A stretch of DNA of 5,713 nucleotides from Actinomycetota bacterium (GCA_019347725.1 JAHWKV010000087.1:1-5713), one strand, 5' to 3'; shown: positions 1 to 5,386, numbered from the stretch's first letter. The notes: generated by a model not told the origin, from the letters alone. A program made the numbers and translations.

Positions 1-28
1 CTCGCCACCGGCGGCGCCCACTCGGACC

Positions 29-763
29 ATGCTCGGCGGCTACATTGCTGCGATTGTGGCCGCCGAGGCTCTGATCAGTTGGGCGAGCGTGTATGCGGGA
101 TTGGGCCTGCACGGAGTCGTCCTGTGCGCCCTGCTGGCCCACTACTCGCTACGGGCCGGGCTTGATGGTTCCTGGGACGCTCTTGTAGCTGTTGCCTTTG
201 TCCCCGTACTGAGAATCTTAAGCGCGAGCATTCCGATCCGGGACATTGAACCGGTGTACTGGTCGGGGCTGATCGGCGCTCCCTTGCTGTTGGGTATAGG
301 TTTGGCGAAGAAGCGCTTTAAGCTCGGCTGGTCGGACTTAGGCGTCTACGTAGACGAGTGGCCGGCGCAGGCTTTGATCGGCCTCAGCGGAGCCGGCCTG
401 GGCCTACTGGCGTTTGTTGCGCTGTCGCCGCTTCCCGAGGTCAGCGCTAACAGCCAGCATGTGCTGGTCGCTGCTCTGCTCGTCGTCGTGCTTGCGGGCT
501 TTATCGAGGAGTTGCTCTTTAGAGGGCTCATTCAGGGCCTTCTGGTGAGAAGCGGGCGGGTCTTCTCCGTGCTGGGCAGCAGTGCGCTTTTTGCGGGGGT
601 TTACTTTGGTTCCGGCAGCGCCGGCCTGCTCGCAGTTTTTGCTGCAGTGGGACTCTACTTTGGCTGGTGCGTGCAAAGAACCGGATCGATCGCCGGTGTG
701 TCCGCGGCCCATGCGCTGATGAGCCTGGGCATCTTTGTGGTCTGGCCGGCGGTGTTTGGATGA
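29..763 (+). CDS. CPBP-family intramembrane protease-like protein (motif-degenerate)
   Basis: The product is a very hydrophobic 244-residue protein with several predicted membrane helices. It carries the glutamate motif of the CPBP (CAAX protease/bacteriocin-processing, Abi) family: E160, E161 and R165 in EELLFRG. Family members are membrane-embedded glutamic endopeptidases that act on prenylated proteins, peptides or unknown substrates. Motif 2, normally FxxxH, reads F188-A-G-V-Y192, so the usual histidine is tyrosine. Motif 3, normally HxxxN, reads H228-A-L-M-S232, so the asparagine is serine. Activity is therefore uncertain. The segment around PVYWSGLIGAPLLL (75-88) resembles actinobacterial CPBP proteins I know. 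The ATG at 29 has no visible Shine-Dalgarno, and its frame stays open to the window edge, so the true start may lie upstream. The gene converges on the XRE regulator. Family assignment is fairly sure; substrate is unknown. Confidence 0.82.
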   Translation: MLGGYIAAIVAAEALISWASVYAGLGLHGVVLCALLAHYSLRAGLDGSWDALVAVAFVPVLRILSASIPIRDIEPVYWSGLIGAPLLLGIGLAKKRFKLGWSDLGVYVDEWPAQALIGLSGAGLGLLAFVALSPLPEVSANSQHVLVAALLVVVLAGFIEELLFRGLIQGLLVRSGRVFSVLGSSALFAGVYFGSGSAGLLAVFAAVGLYFGWCVQRTGSIAGVSAAHALMSLGIFVVWPAVFG

Positions 764-773
764 CGGGAAGCTT

Positions 774-1145
774 CTATTCTCCCGCTTCGGATTCCTCTGC
801 CGGTTCGAGATGGTTTCGGCTGCGCAGTTCCTCAACGATCCGTTCGATCAGTCTCAAGAGCTCGTCGACCGAAAGCGCATCTATCTGCTCGTAAAGCATG
901 TTGAGCTGCTGCCAGTGCGGCCAACCGCCGCCGGTCGGTAAATAGCCTCCATAGGCAAGCATCTGGTCCAGGTCGAGATCAAGCGCTTGAGCGACTTTGA
1001 CCAAGCGTTTGGGGGGCGGGACGACCTCCCCGTGCTCCCATCGTGAAATGGTCTGCTGGGAAACACCGACCCGTTCGGCCAATGCGGCTTGTCCGATGCC
1101 CAGTTCTTCGCGGCGTTCCCGTATGGTTCGGTCGAAAAGACTCAA
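774..1145 (-). CDS. XRE-family helix-turn-helix transcriptional regulator
   Basis: The protein has 123 residues. Its N-terminal Cro/C1-type helix-turn-helix spans about residues 6-62. The hallmark pattern is visible: RREELGIGQAALAERVGVS, then QQTISRWEHGE (30-40) as recognition helix and turn, then the helix KRLVKVAQALDLDLDQML. Such domains bind operator DNA as dimers. The C-terminal part (about 75-110) is predicted helical (LSVDELLRLIERIVEEL) and could mediate dimerisation; no ligand or peptidase domain is visible. The start is TTG: there is no internal ATG before residue 62, and TTG places the HTH at the usual distance from the N-terminus. An AAAAGG lies about 11 bases upstream, a weak ribosome site. 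Its target is unknown; autoregulation or control of the 1146-1645 region is an inference. It ends 10 bp from the CPBP gene's stop, tail to tail. Confidence 0.88.
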   Translation of the reverse strand: MSLFDRTIRERREELGIGQAALAERVGVSQQTISRWEHGEVVPPPKRLVKVAQALDLDLDQMLAYGGYLPTGGGWPHWQQLNMLYEQIDALSVDELLRLIERIVEELRSRNHLEPAEESEAGE

Positions 1146-1334
1146 GTGATAGCCAGCCTTTTGGGGGAAGTAAGCCGTGGTGGTTGGTAGGCGCTGGCCT
1201 TAGGAGCGCTTTTGGCTTCGGGGTGCATGTTTTGCGTGCCTCTCAACAAGTCGATTTGGCAATGAGCAGTTATGCCATCCAGGTTTGACGATAGCCCACA
1301 ATCGTCCGGCGTTGCAGGAAGTGATTGAGCAAAC

Positions 1335-1366
1335 TCGGAAAGAATAAAGAAAAATTAATTTTCCGA
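1335..1366. repeat. Inverted repeat TCGGAAA/TTTCCGA flanking an AT-rich spacer
   Basis: Perfect 7-bp arms, TCGGAAA at 1335-1341 and TTTCCGA at 1360-1366, are separated by 18 bases that are almost all A or T. In a GC-rich neighbourhood this stands out. It lies just upstream of the promoter-like TTGACT and could be a regulator site or an upstream promoter element. A weak RNA hairpin is the alternative. Confidence 0.4.
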
Positions 1367-1372
1367 ATAGGT

Positions 1373-1401
1373 TTGACTAGTAAATGCCTGCCAGGTAAAA
1401 C
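1373..1401 (+). promoter_or_regulatory. Candidate sigma-70-like promoter
   Basis: TTGACT (1373-1378; 5 of 6 matches to TTGACA) is followed after a 17-bp spacer by TAAAAC (1396-1401; 4 of 6 matches to TATAAT). It sits directly downstream of the AT-rich inverted repeat. It would start transcription near 1408 and leave a long leader, at least 240 bases, before the small-protein gene. The -10 match is modest, so this is tentative. Confidence 0.35.
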
Positions 1402-1611
1402 CATAGTGCACACAGGGTAATTCTGCTTAACAGGAATCACCTAAATAATGCGCCCGGGTAGGCGGCAGGCGGCGTTCAGCCGAGGGCGTCCTATAGAAAG
1501 GGGGGGGCGGGACAAGTGCTGCCACCTGACCTTTTCCGCCACATGCCTCCGATTAATCGTCGAGGCCAAGTAACCCATTCGAGCCACCGAACCTGGCCGC
1601 TCGCGGAGGCT

Positions 1612-1634
1612 TGTCATCGGTAGCCTGTCATCGG
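1612..1634 (+). repeat. Tandem 9-bp direct repeat TGTCATCGG
   Basis: TGTCATCGG occurs at 1612-1620 and again at 1626-1634, 14 bp apart start to start, immediately before the small-protein gene. It could be a regulator half-site pair or a small duplication. It is short enough to be chance. Confidence 0.3.
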
Positions 1635-1645
1635 ACCGCGAGCAC

Positions 1646-1963
1646 TTGGAAGACGTTGGCGCCGAAGAATGTCGATCCGGTAAAACCGAGACGGTGTGGG
1701 ACTTTTGCCACTTAGGCAGAATCGTTAACGAGCGCATCGGTGAGCACTTCCGCACAGGACCTCGTGGAGAAAGACTTACCATCGTATGCGAGTGCGGGAA
1801 CCCCGACTGCGAAAGCTTCATCAGGTTGGCCTGGCGTGACTACCAGAAGGTGGTCCGCAGGGAGCGTGCGTTCATTGTGGCAGCCGGTCATCAAGCGGCG
1901 TTTGAGCGAGTTTTAAGTGAGCACGGCGCCTGGCTGGTTGTTGAGAAGCTGTCCGAGCTTTAG
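1646..1963 (+). CDS. Small uncharacterised protein with CxCxxxxC motif
   Basis: The product is a soluble protein of up to 105 residues with no signal peptide. Its core is a VNERI segment (27-31), then TIVCECGNPDC with C48, C50 and C55, then a polar helix, then FIVAAGH with H82, and a C-terminal WLVVEKL strand. It resembles short hypothetical proteins I associate with Thermoleophilia and other actinobacteria that share a CECGxxDC centre and a later GH; no function is known to me. The three cysteines plus H82 could bind a metal such as zinc, which is inference. The start is uncertain: TTG at 1646 gives 105 residues, while GTG at 1694 gives 89 and begins nearer to the conserved core. Neither has a strong ribosome site. 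The stop TAG is directly followed by the ATG of the lipoprotein gene, in the same frame, which suggests coupled translation. Confidence 0.72.
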   Translation: MEDVGAEECRSGKTETVWDFCHLGRIVNERIGEHFRTGPRGERLTIVCECGNPDCESFIRLAWRDYQKVVRRERAFIVAAGHQAAFERVLSEHGAWLVVEKLSEL

Positions 1964-2317
1964 ATGGCGGTCGGGAAGGGGAGAAAGCTTCTGGTGCGCT
2001 TTATCGCCGGCGTTGCCGTTTTGTCGGCCGTATTAACGGGTTGTGGGGGCGATCCCGCGCCACCCGATGAATCGCCGAGTCCAACCAGTCTTACTCCAAG
2101 CCCTACTCCCAGTCCGACTCCGTTTGACAGTGCACATCCGCCGCAGGATTCGCAGTCGGAGTCGTCCGCTATTGAGGCGAAGGATGGCTCTACGGAAGCC
2201 GCACCGCCCGCTCCGGCACCACCCGAACCAGCACCGCCCGCGTCTCCGCTGCCCCCGCTGGCTCCGGAGGTGGAGAGCACCTTTAGGCCGAGCCTCCCGG
2301 AGCCCCCTCCCCACTAA
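1964..2317 (+). CDS. Proline-rich small lipoprotein
   Basis: The protein has 117 residues and a clear lipoprotein signal peptide. It has a basic start (K5, R7, K8, R12), a hydrophobic core (about 9-23) and the lipobox L24-T25-G26-C27. C27 would be lipidated and become the mature N-terminus, anchoring the protein to the outer face of the membrane. The mature 91 residues include 29 prolines, in two blocks: an S/P/T block (37-54) and an A/P block (79-101), separated by an acidic, serine-rich segment. No globular domain is visible; the chain is probably extended and could span cell-wall layers or be a glycosylation target. It starts on the base after the stop of the preceding gene and lacks its own clear Shine-Dalgarno, so translation is probably coupled. 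The lipobox supports this frame over the opposite-strand frames. Role unknown. Confidence 0.72.
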   Translation: MAVGKGRKLLVRFIAGVAVLSAVLTGCGGDPAPPDESPSPTSLTPSPTPSPTPFDSAHPPQDSQSESSAIEAKDGSTEAAPPAPAPPEPAPPASPLPPLAPEVESTFRPSLPEPPPH

Positions 2318-2373
2318 CTAATCGATGCGATTTGGGCTGCCGAGGACGACGCTTGGTGGAGCACACCTTAAAT

Positions 2374-2411
2374 ACCAAGCTCCGGCCCCGATCAGGGGGC
2401 CGGAGCTTGGT
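2374..2411. terminator. GC-rich 16-bp hairpin, probable terminator between converging units
   Basis: A perfect 16-bp inverted repeat (arms 2374-2389 and 2396-2411, core CTCCGGCCCC) closes a 6-base loop, GATCAG. It lies 57 bp after the lipoprotein stop and 33 bp after the stop of the minus-strand remnant. Read leftward, the stem is followed by TTTAAGG, a weak U-tract; read rightward there is no T-run. It therefore best fits the terminator of the minus-strand gene, possibly serving both directions. Confidence 0.72.
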
Positions 2412-2443
2412 CGGTGCGGTGGTGCTGGCTGTAGAACCTTAAG

Positions 2444-2575
2444 CTAGAGGCTGTAAGACTCTTCAAAGACGATCGAGCCACCTTGCTCAACCGTCAGCGT
2501 AGCCGTCGTAAAGTCCAGGTCCGTTATTTCGGCGGTCCAGTTGGAGTTTGCGCAGCCGGCCTCCTCAGCGTTTAA
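2444..2575 (-). pseudogene. 5'-truncated remnant of a secreted-type protein gene
   Basis: On the minus strand a frame opens after a TGA (2576-2578) and runs 43 codons to TAG (2444-2446). It contains no ATG, GTG or TTG. The peptide includes AGCANSNWTAEITDL followed by FTTATLTVEQGGSIVFEESYSL: a cysteine, an NWTAEITD strand and alternating hydrophobic/threonine strands ending in an aromatic-hydrophobic tail. This resembles C-terminal beta-rich ends of exported actinobacterial proteins, where NWTA-I-TD-FT-AT-TV-QGG patterns occur; the exact family is not identified. The frame cannot extend upstream, because the response-regulator gene ends 36 bp away. The hairpin 33 bp downstream fits as its old terminator. 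Most likely the 5' part was lost by deletion or rearrangement. A chance open frame is possible, but its amino-acid make-up argues against it. Confidence 0.55.
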
Positions 2576-2610
2576 TCACTATGAGGCCGAAGTCAAGGGC
2601 GTTAGAGGTA

Positions 2611-3264
2611 TTAGGAAGGGAAGGAGAGGAGATTCATTTCCGAAGCCGCCCGGACCAACTCTGCTCGGTTGTCTACTCCTAGCTTTCTCATAATCCGTGC
2701 TCGGTAGCCCTCTATGGTTCTCACGGCATAAGAAAGAATTGCTGCGGCTTCAGCGTTGGTATGGCCCATGGCGAGCACGCGCAGCACCTCCTCCTCTTTG
2801 GGCGTGAGATCGCCAGAAGGTACGGGTTGTAGGCCGTACAGGTTTTGAGTGGCCTTGAGCAGCGCCGTACCCAGCGAAGGCTGTAGGTATTCAGAGCCAC
2901 CCGCCACCCGCCGGACCGCATCGATGAGTTCGGCAGATAGCGCGCTCTTTAGCACATAACCGTGTGCGCCTTTAGAAAAAAGCAGCGCTACATCCTCAGG
3001 GGCGTCCATATGCGTCAGGACAACGACCTTTGTCTTAGGAAAGTTTCCGCACAGTTCAGCGACCGACCGAGCTCCAGTCGTCCTGTCGCCGAAGGCTAGT
3101 GGATCTATAACGATCACATCCGGGTTGATCGATCTTTGTAGCGCTTCCTCGATGCTGCCGGTCGCGCATTGCACATCCAAGTCCTCCTCGCGGCTAAGCA
3201 CCGCAAGGATTCCCTCTCGAATCAAGGGCTCGCTGTCGAGCAGCAGAATCTTGATGGCGGTCAA
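2611..3264 (-). CDS. NarL/FixJ-type response regulator (REC + LuxR HTH)
   Basis: With the TTG start at 3264 the protein has 217 residues, the usual length for this family. The receiver domain spans about 3-120: the strand IKILLLDSE, phosphoacceptor D54 in VIVID, T84 in VVLTH and K106 in GYVLKS. One member of the usual acidic pair is changed: the family's DDH is D10-S11-E12 here. A linker precedes the LuxR-type helix-turn-helix (about 152-212), with DLTPKEEEVLRVLAMGHTN, then VRTIEGYRARIMRKLGV and RAELVRAA. It probably acts as a phosphorylation-controlled DNA-binding protein. No histidine kinase is in the window. The frame runs upstream to 3387, including an ATG at 3282, but only the TTG is preceded by a purine-rich GGGGGGAG and starts right at the receiver domain. 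It is divergent from the glycosyltransferase operon, an obvious candidate target (inference). Confidence 0.9.
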   Translation of the reverse strand: MTAIKILLLDSEPLIREGILAVLSREEDLDVQCATGSIEEALQRSINPDVIVIDPLAFGDRTTGARSVAELCGNFPKTKVVVLTHMDAPEDVALLFSKGAHGYVLKSALSAELIDAVRRVAGGSEYLQPSLGTALLKATQNLYGLQPVPSGDLTPKEEEVLRVLAMGHTNAEAAAILSYAVRTIEGYRARIMRKLGVDNRAELVRAASEMNLLSFPS

Positions 3265-3267
3265 CTT

Positions 3268-3275
3268 CTCCCCCC
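3268..3275 (-). promoter_or_regulatory. Ribosome binding site deciding the TTG start of the response regulator
   Basis: On the minus strand GGGGGGAG is separated from TTG (3264-3262) by AAG. The spacing is short, but it is the only purine-rich Shine-Dalgarno-like run near the candidate starts; the ATG at 3282 has none. Confidence 0.5.
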
Positions 3276-3382
3276 AAATCATCGTTGAACCGGCCGTCGT
3301 AAGGCCCATCCGATCGAGCACAACTGCCGCTGGTGTTCTTGAGCCTTTAGCCGTGTTCTGAGGGGTACACGTTATATGAGTA

Positions 3383-3392
3383 AACACGTGTT
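3383..3392. promoter_or_regulatory. 10-bp palindrome AACACGTGTT, possible operator
   Basis: A perfect 10-bp palindrome lies in the divergent intergenic region, with a partial copy ACACGTTAT at 3367-3375, 17 bp to its left. It sits next to the TTTCCGC repeat array. Dimeric regulators commonly bind such sites, but no binder is identified. Confidence 0.35.
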
Positions 3393-3400
3393 ATGCGGGT

Positions 3401-3428
3401 TTTCCGCATGTTTCCGCGTAGTTTCCGC
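3401..3428 (+). repeat. Three TTTCCGC direct repeats at helical spacing
   Basis: TTTCCGC occurs at 3401-3407, 3411-3417 and 3422-3428, 10 and 11 bp apart, so all copies face the same side of the DNA helix. The first copy also forms the right arm of an ATGCGG/CCGCAT inverted repeat (3393-3398, 3404-3409). The array lies between the response regulator and the glycosyltransferase operon, about 80-105 bp before the operon's first start codon. This layout fits cooperative binding by a regulator, possibly the adjacent LuxR-type protein. Confidence 0.5.
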
Positions 3429-3506
3429 TCTATTCGGGGTTGTGGCGGGCTCATAAACTCACCTTCCTTCGCCTGAAGATTCGCTCAACACGAAAGGCTT
3501 TTAAGC

Positions 3507-4376
3507 ATGGAAACGCGAGAGCTTGCCGACACATCGATTCCGGCTTCGACCATCGCCGGCGAGGCGGCGGCCCTGGGCGCACCCGGCGAGCCGGAAGGTG
3601 CGCCCAGCGCCGTCCCTTCGGTCAGTGTGGTTGTTCCTGCGATGAATGAGGCGGACAACATCGGCTGGGTCTTGCAGTCGATACCGCTTTGGGTTCAGGA
3701 GGTGATCCTTGTGGACGGCGACTCGACGGACGCCACGATAGATGTAGCCAGGGAGCAGTGGCCGGAGCTGACGGTGCTGAATCAACAGGGCAAAGGCAAG
3801 GGCGCCGCGCTGCGGCAGGGGTTCGCTTCGGCGAGCTGCGACTTCGTCGTCATGATTGATGCCGACGGGAGCATGGATCCCGGCGAGATTGACAGATACG
3901 TAGCGCCTCTTTTTGAGGACGAGTGCGATCTGGTCAAGGGCTCGAGGTGGATGTGCGGCGGCGGCTCCGAAGACATCACGCCGCTACGAAAGCTCGGCAA
4001 CAAGATGCTGCTCGGCTTGGTCAACCGCACCTGTAAAACTGAGTTTACGGAGCTTTGCTACGGATACATGGCGATCCGGCGATCTTGCTTTGAGCGTATG
4101 CAGCTCACGGCGGACGGGTTTGAGATTGAGACCCAGATGGTCGTCCATGCAGTAAAGGCGGGGCTAAGGGTCGGCGAGGTCGCCAGCATGGAAGCGCCTC
4201 GACGATGCGGCACGTCTAACCTGCACCCCGTGCGAGACGGAGTTCGGATCCTCTCTACGGTTGCGTCGGGACTGCGACATGGGCCGTGCCCACCGCAGGC
4301 TCCCGCCCTACCGTCCATGGGGGCTCGCCCAAAGGCAACAATCGGCCAGGTCGATCCTCTGGAGATGGGTCGTTGA
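3507..4376 (+). CDS. DPM1-like GT2 glycosyltransferase
   Basis: The protein has 289 residues. An alanine/proline-rich N-terminus (1-36) precedes a GT-A fold of glycosyltransferase family 2 resembling polyprenyl-phosphate mannose/glucose synthases: VSVVVPAMNEADNI (39-52), VILVDGDSTDAT (66-77), GKGKGAALRQG (95-105), the metal-binding DAD (118-120), KGSR (144-147), the CYGYMA segment (184-189), GFEIETQM (204-211) and SNLHPVRDGVRIL (237-249). It probably moves a sugar from a nucleotide donor to a polyprenyl-phosphate at the inner membrane face. No C-terminal membrane helices or GtrA domain are present. The last 30 residues are proline-rich and look non-conserved. GAAAGG (3492-3497) lies 9 bases before the ATG. 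It is first in the operon; its stop overlaps the TTG start of the next gene. The specific sugar cannot be told. Confidence 0.9.
   Translation: METRELADTSIPASTIAGEAAALGAPGEPEGAPSAVPSVSVVVPAMNEADNIGWVLQSIPLWVQEVILVDGDSTDATIDVAREQWPELTVLNQQGKGKGAALRQGFASASCDFVVMIDADGSMDPGEIDRYVAPLFEDECDLVKGSRWMCGGGSEDITPLRKLGNKMLLGLVNRTCKTEFTELCYGYMAIRRSCFERMQLTADGFEIETQMVVHAVKAGLRVGEVASMEAPRRCGTSNLHPVRDGVRILSTVASGLRHGPCPPQAPALPSMGARPKATIGQVDPLEMGR
4361..4364 (+). promoter_or_regulatory. Shine-Dalgarno setting the TTG start of the second glycosyltransferase
   Basis: GGAG is 8 bases before TTG (4373-4375), inside the end of the preceding gene. The TTG overlaps that gene's TGA stop (TTGA). The upstream in-frame ATG at 4286 has no such signal and would add 29 unstructured residues, so TTG is preferred. 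Confidence 0.65.
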
Positions 4377-5386
4377 TCCAGGAACGGTCCACCGGCGCCG
4401 ATGCTCCGGCAATATCGGCGGTTATCTGTACCTACACCTCAGCCCGGTGGGAACTTCTCGTCCGTGCCATAGATTCATTGCGGCGCCAGCAATGCTCGCT
4501 TTTGGAGATCATCGTTGTAATAGATCACAATGAGGTGCTGCTTAGCCGTATGCGGCAAGAAATGCCCGACGTGGTGGTCATACCAAACGAGGGAAAGCCC
4601 GGGCTCTCCGCGGCCCGCAACAGCGGAATGGCGGCGGCTAGGGGCGCGGTCGTGGCCTGGTTGGATGACGATGCTGAAGCAGCCCGGGACTGGAGCGCTC
4701 GGTTGCGCGACGATTTTTCGGATCCGGCAGTGATCGGAGTCGGTTGCTCCATTATTCCCAGGTGGGAAGCCGGCAAGCCGGGGTGGTTCCCAGCAGAGTT
4801 CAACTGGGTAGTTGGTTGCACCTATCGAGGCGTGCCCACCACCAAGCAAGCCATTCGTAATCCGCTGGGCGCCGCGATGGCTCTTCGTAAGGATGCGCTG
4901 GACGCCGTGGAGGGCTTTAGCTCCGATCTGGGTCGGTTCCAAAAGAATGCTGCGGGCTGCGAGGAAACCGAGCTGTGTGTGCGTTTGCGTCAACATAACC
5001 CCGAGTGGGTGGTCATCCAGGATCCGACCGCCTTCGCTAAACATTTTGTCCCGGTAGAGCGGACCACCTGGCGGTACTTTAGGTCCCGTTGTTTTGCCGA
5101 GGGGCTGTCCAAAGCCTCGGTCAGCCGAAGTGTGGGCTCAACGGACGCCCTAAGGGCGGAGCGGTCCTACGTAGCCCGGGCGCTTCCGGCGGGCGTCTTG
5201 CGCGGTTTGCTGGAGGCTCTGCGAGGGGATGCATCGGGTCTGCTGCGCTCCGTCGCCATAATGGCCGGCTTGTCGTGGACGGCCGGAGGCTTTGTAGTGG
5301 GTTCCCTACGATCGCGCGGAGGCAGACGCGCCTACCTTGACGCGGCGGTTCGAGGAAATCGGCGTCTTGCCAAACAAGCCCAATAG
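4373..5386 (+). CDS. GT2 family glycosyltransferase
   Basis: From the TTG at 4373 the protein has 337 residues. The GT-A nucleotide-sugar domain shows ISAVICTYTSARW (14-26), IIVVIDHN (46-53), GLSAARNSG (77-85), the metal-binding WLDDDA (96-101), the acceptor-side NWVVGCTYRG (144-153), RNPLGAAMALRK (162-173) and a CEETELCVRLRQ segment (196-207) that probably supplies the catalytic base. HFVPVERTTWRYFRSRCFAEGLSKA (224-248) is typical of a subgroup common in actinobacterial surface-polysaccharide clusters. A hydrophobic stretch (about 287-311) may attach it to the membrane. It likely extends a lipid-linked glycan using the first enzyme's product or another acceptor (inference). It overlaps the previous gene by 4 bp and the flippase gene by 20 bp, so translation is probably coupled. 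Donor and acceptor are unknown. Confidence 0.9.
   Translation: MIQERSTGADAPAISAVICTYTSARWELLVRAIDSLRRQQCSLLEIIVVIDHNEVLLSRMRQEMPDVVVIPNEGKPGLSAARNSGMAAARGAVVAWLDDDAEAARDWSARLRDDFSDPAVIGVGCSIIPRWEAGKPGWFPAEFNWVVGCTYRGVPTTKQAIRNPLGAAMALRKDALDAVEGFSSDLGRFQKNAAGCEETELCVRLRQHNPEWVVIQDPTAFAKHFVPVERTTWRYFRSRCFAEGLSKASVSRSVGSTDALRAERSYVARALPAGVLRGLLEALRGDASGLLRSVAIMAGLSWTAGGFVVGSLRSRGGRRAYLDAAVRGNRRLAKQAQ
5352..5358 (+). promoter_or_regulatory. Shine-Dalgarno for the flippase gene
   Basis: GAGGAAA lies 8 bases before TTG at 5367-5369, inside the 3' end of the second glycosyltransferase gene. It supports TTG as the start and a 20-bp gene overlap. Confidence 0.6.

Larger units (their letters stand above)
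1146..1645. other. Long non-coding stretch between the XRE gene and the CxCxxxxC gene
   Basis: About 500 bp with no ORF that I believe on either strand; the open frames here are shadows or lack protein-like composition. It contains an AT-rich core (about 1338-1362) inside an inverted repeat, a 6-bp-arm hairpin (GACGAT 1287-1292, ATCGTC 1301-1306), a promoter-like pair at 1373-1401, a run of eight G (1500-1507), a TTTTCCGC motif (1532-1539) and a 9-bp direct repeat at 1612-1634. It must supply the promoter of the XRE gene (leftward) and of the small-protein/lipoprotein pair (rightward). I see no tRNA, CRISPR or transposon ends. Confidence 0.6.

Noticed and set aside
764..784. Small inverted repeat CGGGA/TCCCG between the CPBP and XRE stops, as a shared terminator
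   Set aside because: Only 5 bp of stem with an 11-base loop and no T-run; too weak to call.
404..835. Minus-strand frame of 143 codons across the CPBP gene end
   Set aside because: Very polar, basic composition without motifs, and it overlaps two well-supported genes.
1500..1507. Run of eight G as a phase-variable slippage tract
   Set aside because: It is not within a credible reading frame or between convincing promoter elements, so there is nothing visible for it to switch.
1441..1821. Minus-strand open frame of 126 codons opposite the small CxCxxxxC gene
   Set aside because: Its composition is rich in Arg, Ser and Pro with no recognisable motif, and it is antisense to a frame with a conserved-looking cysteine motif. 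It is a shadow.
1960..2280. Glycine/serine-rich minus-strand frame opposite the lipoprotein
   Set aside because: Its Gly/Ser/Ala runs are simply the reverse complement of the proline codons; the plus strand has a proper signal peptide and lipobox.
2561..2569. GAGGAGG on the minus strand as a strong ribosome site giving a start for the remnant
   Set aside because: No ATG, GTG or TTG follows at a usable distance in the remnant's frame; the purines are better explained as Glu-Glu codons.
4475..5044. Minus-strand frame of 189 codons inside the second glycosyltransferase gene
   Set aside because: Antisense to a gene with clear GT2 motifs; no domain-like pattern of its own.
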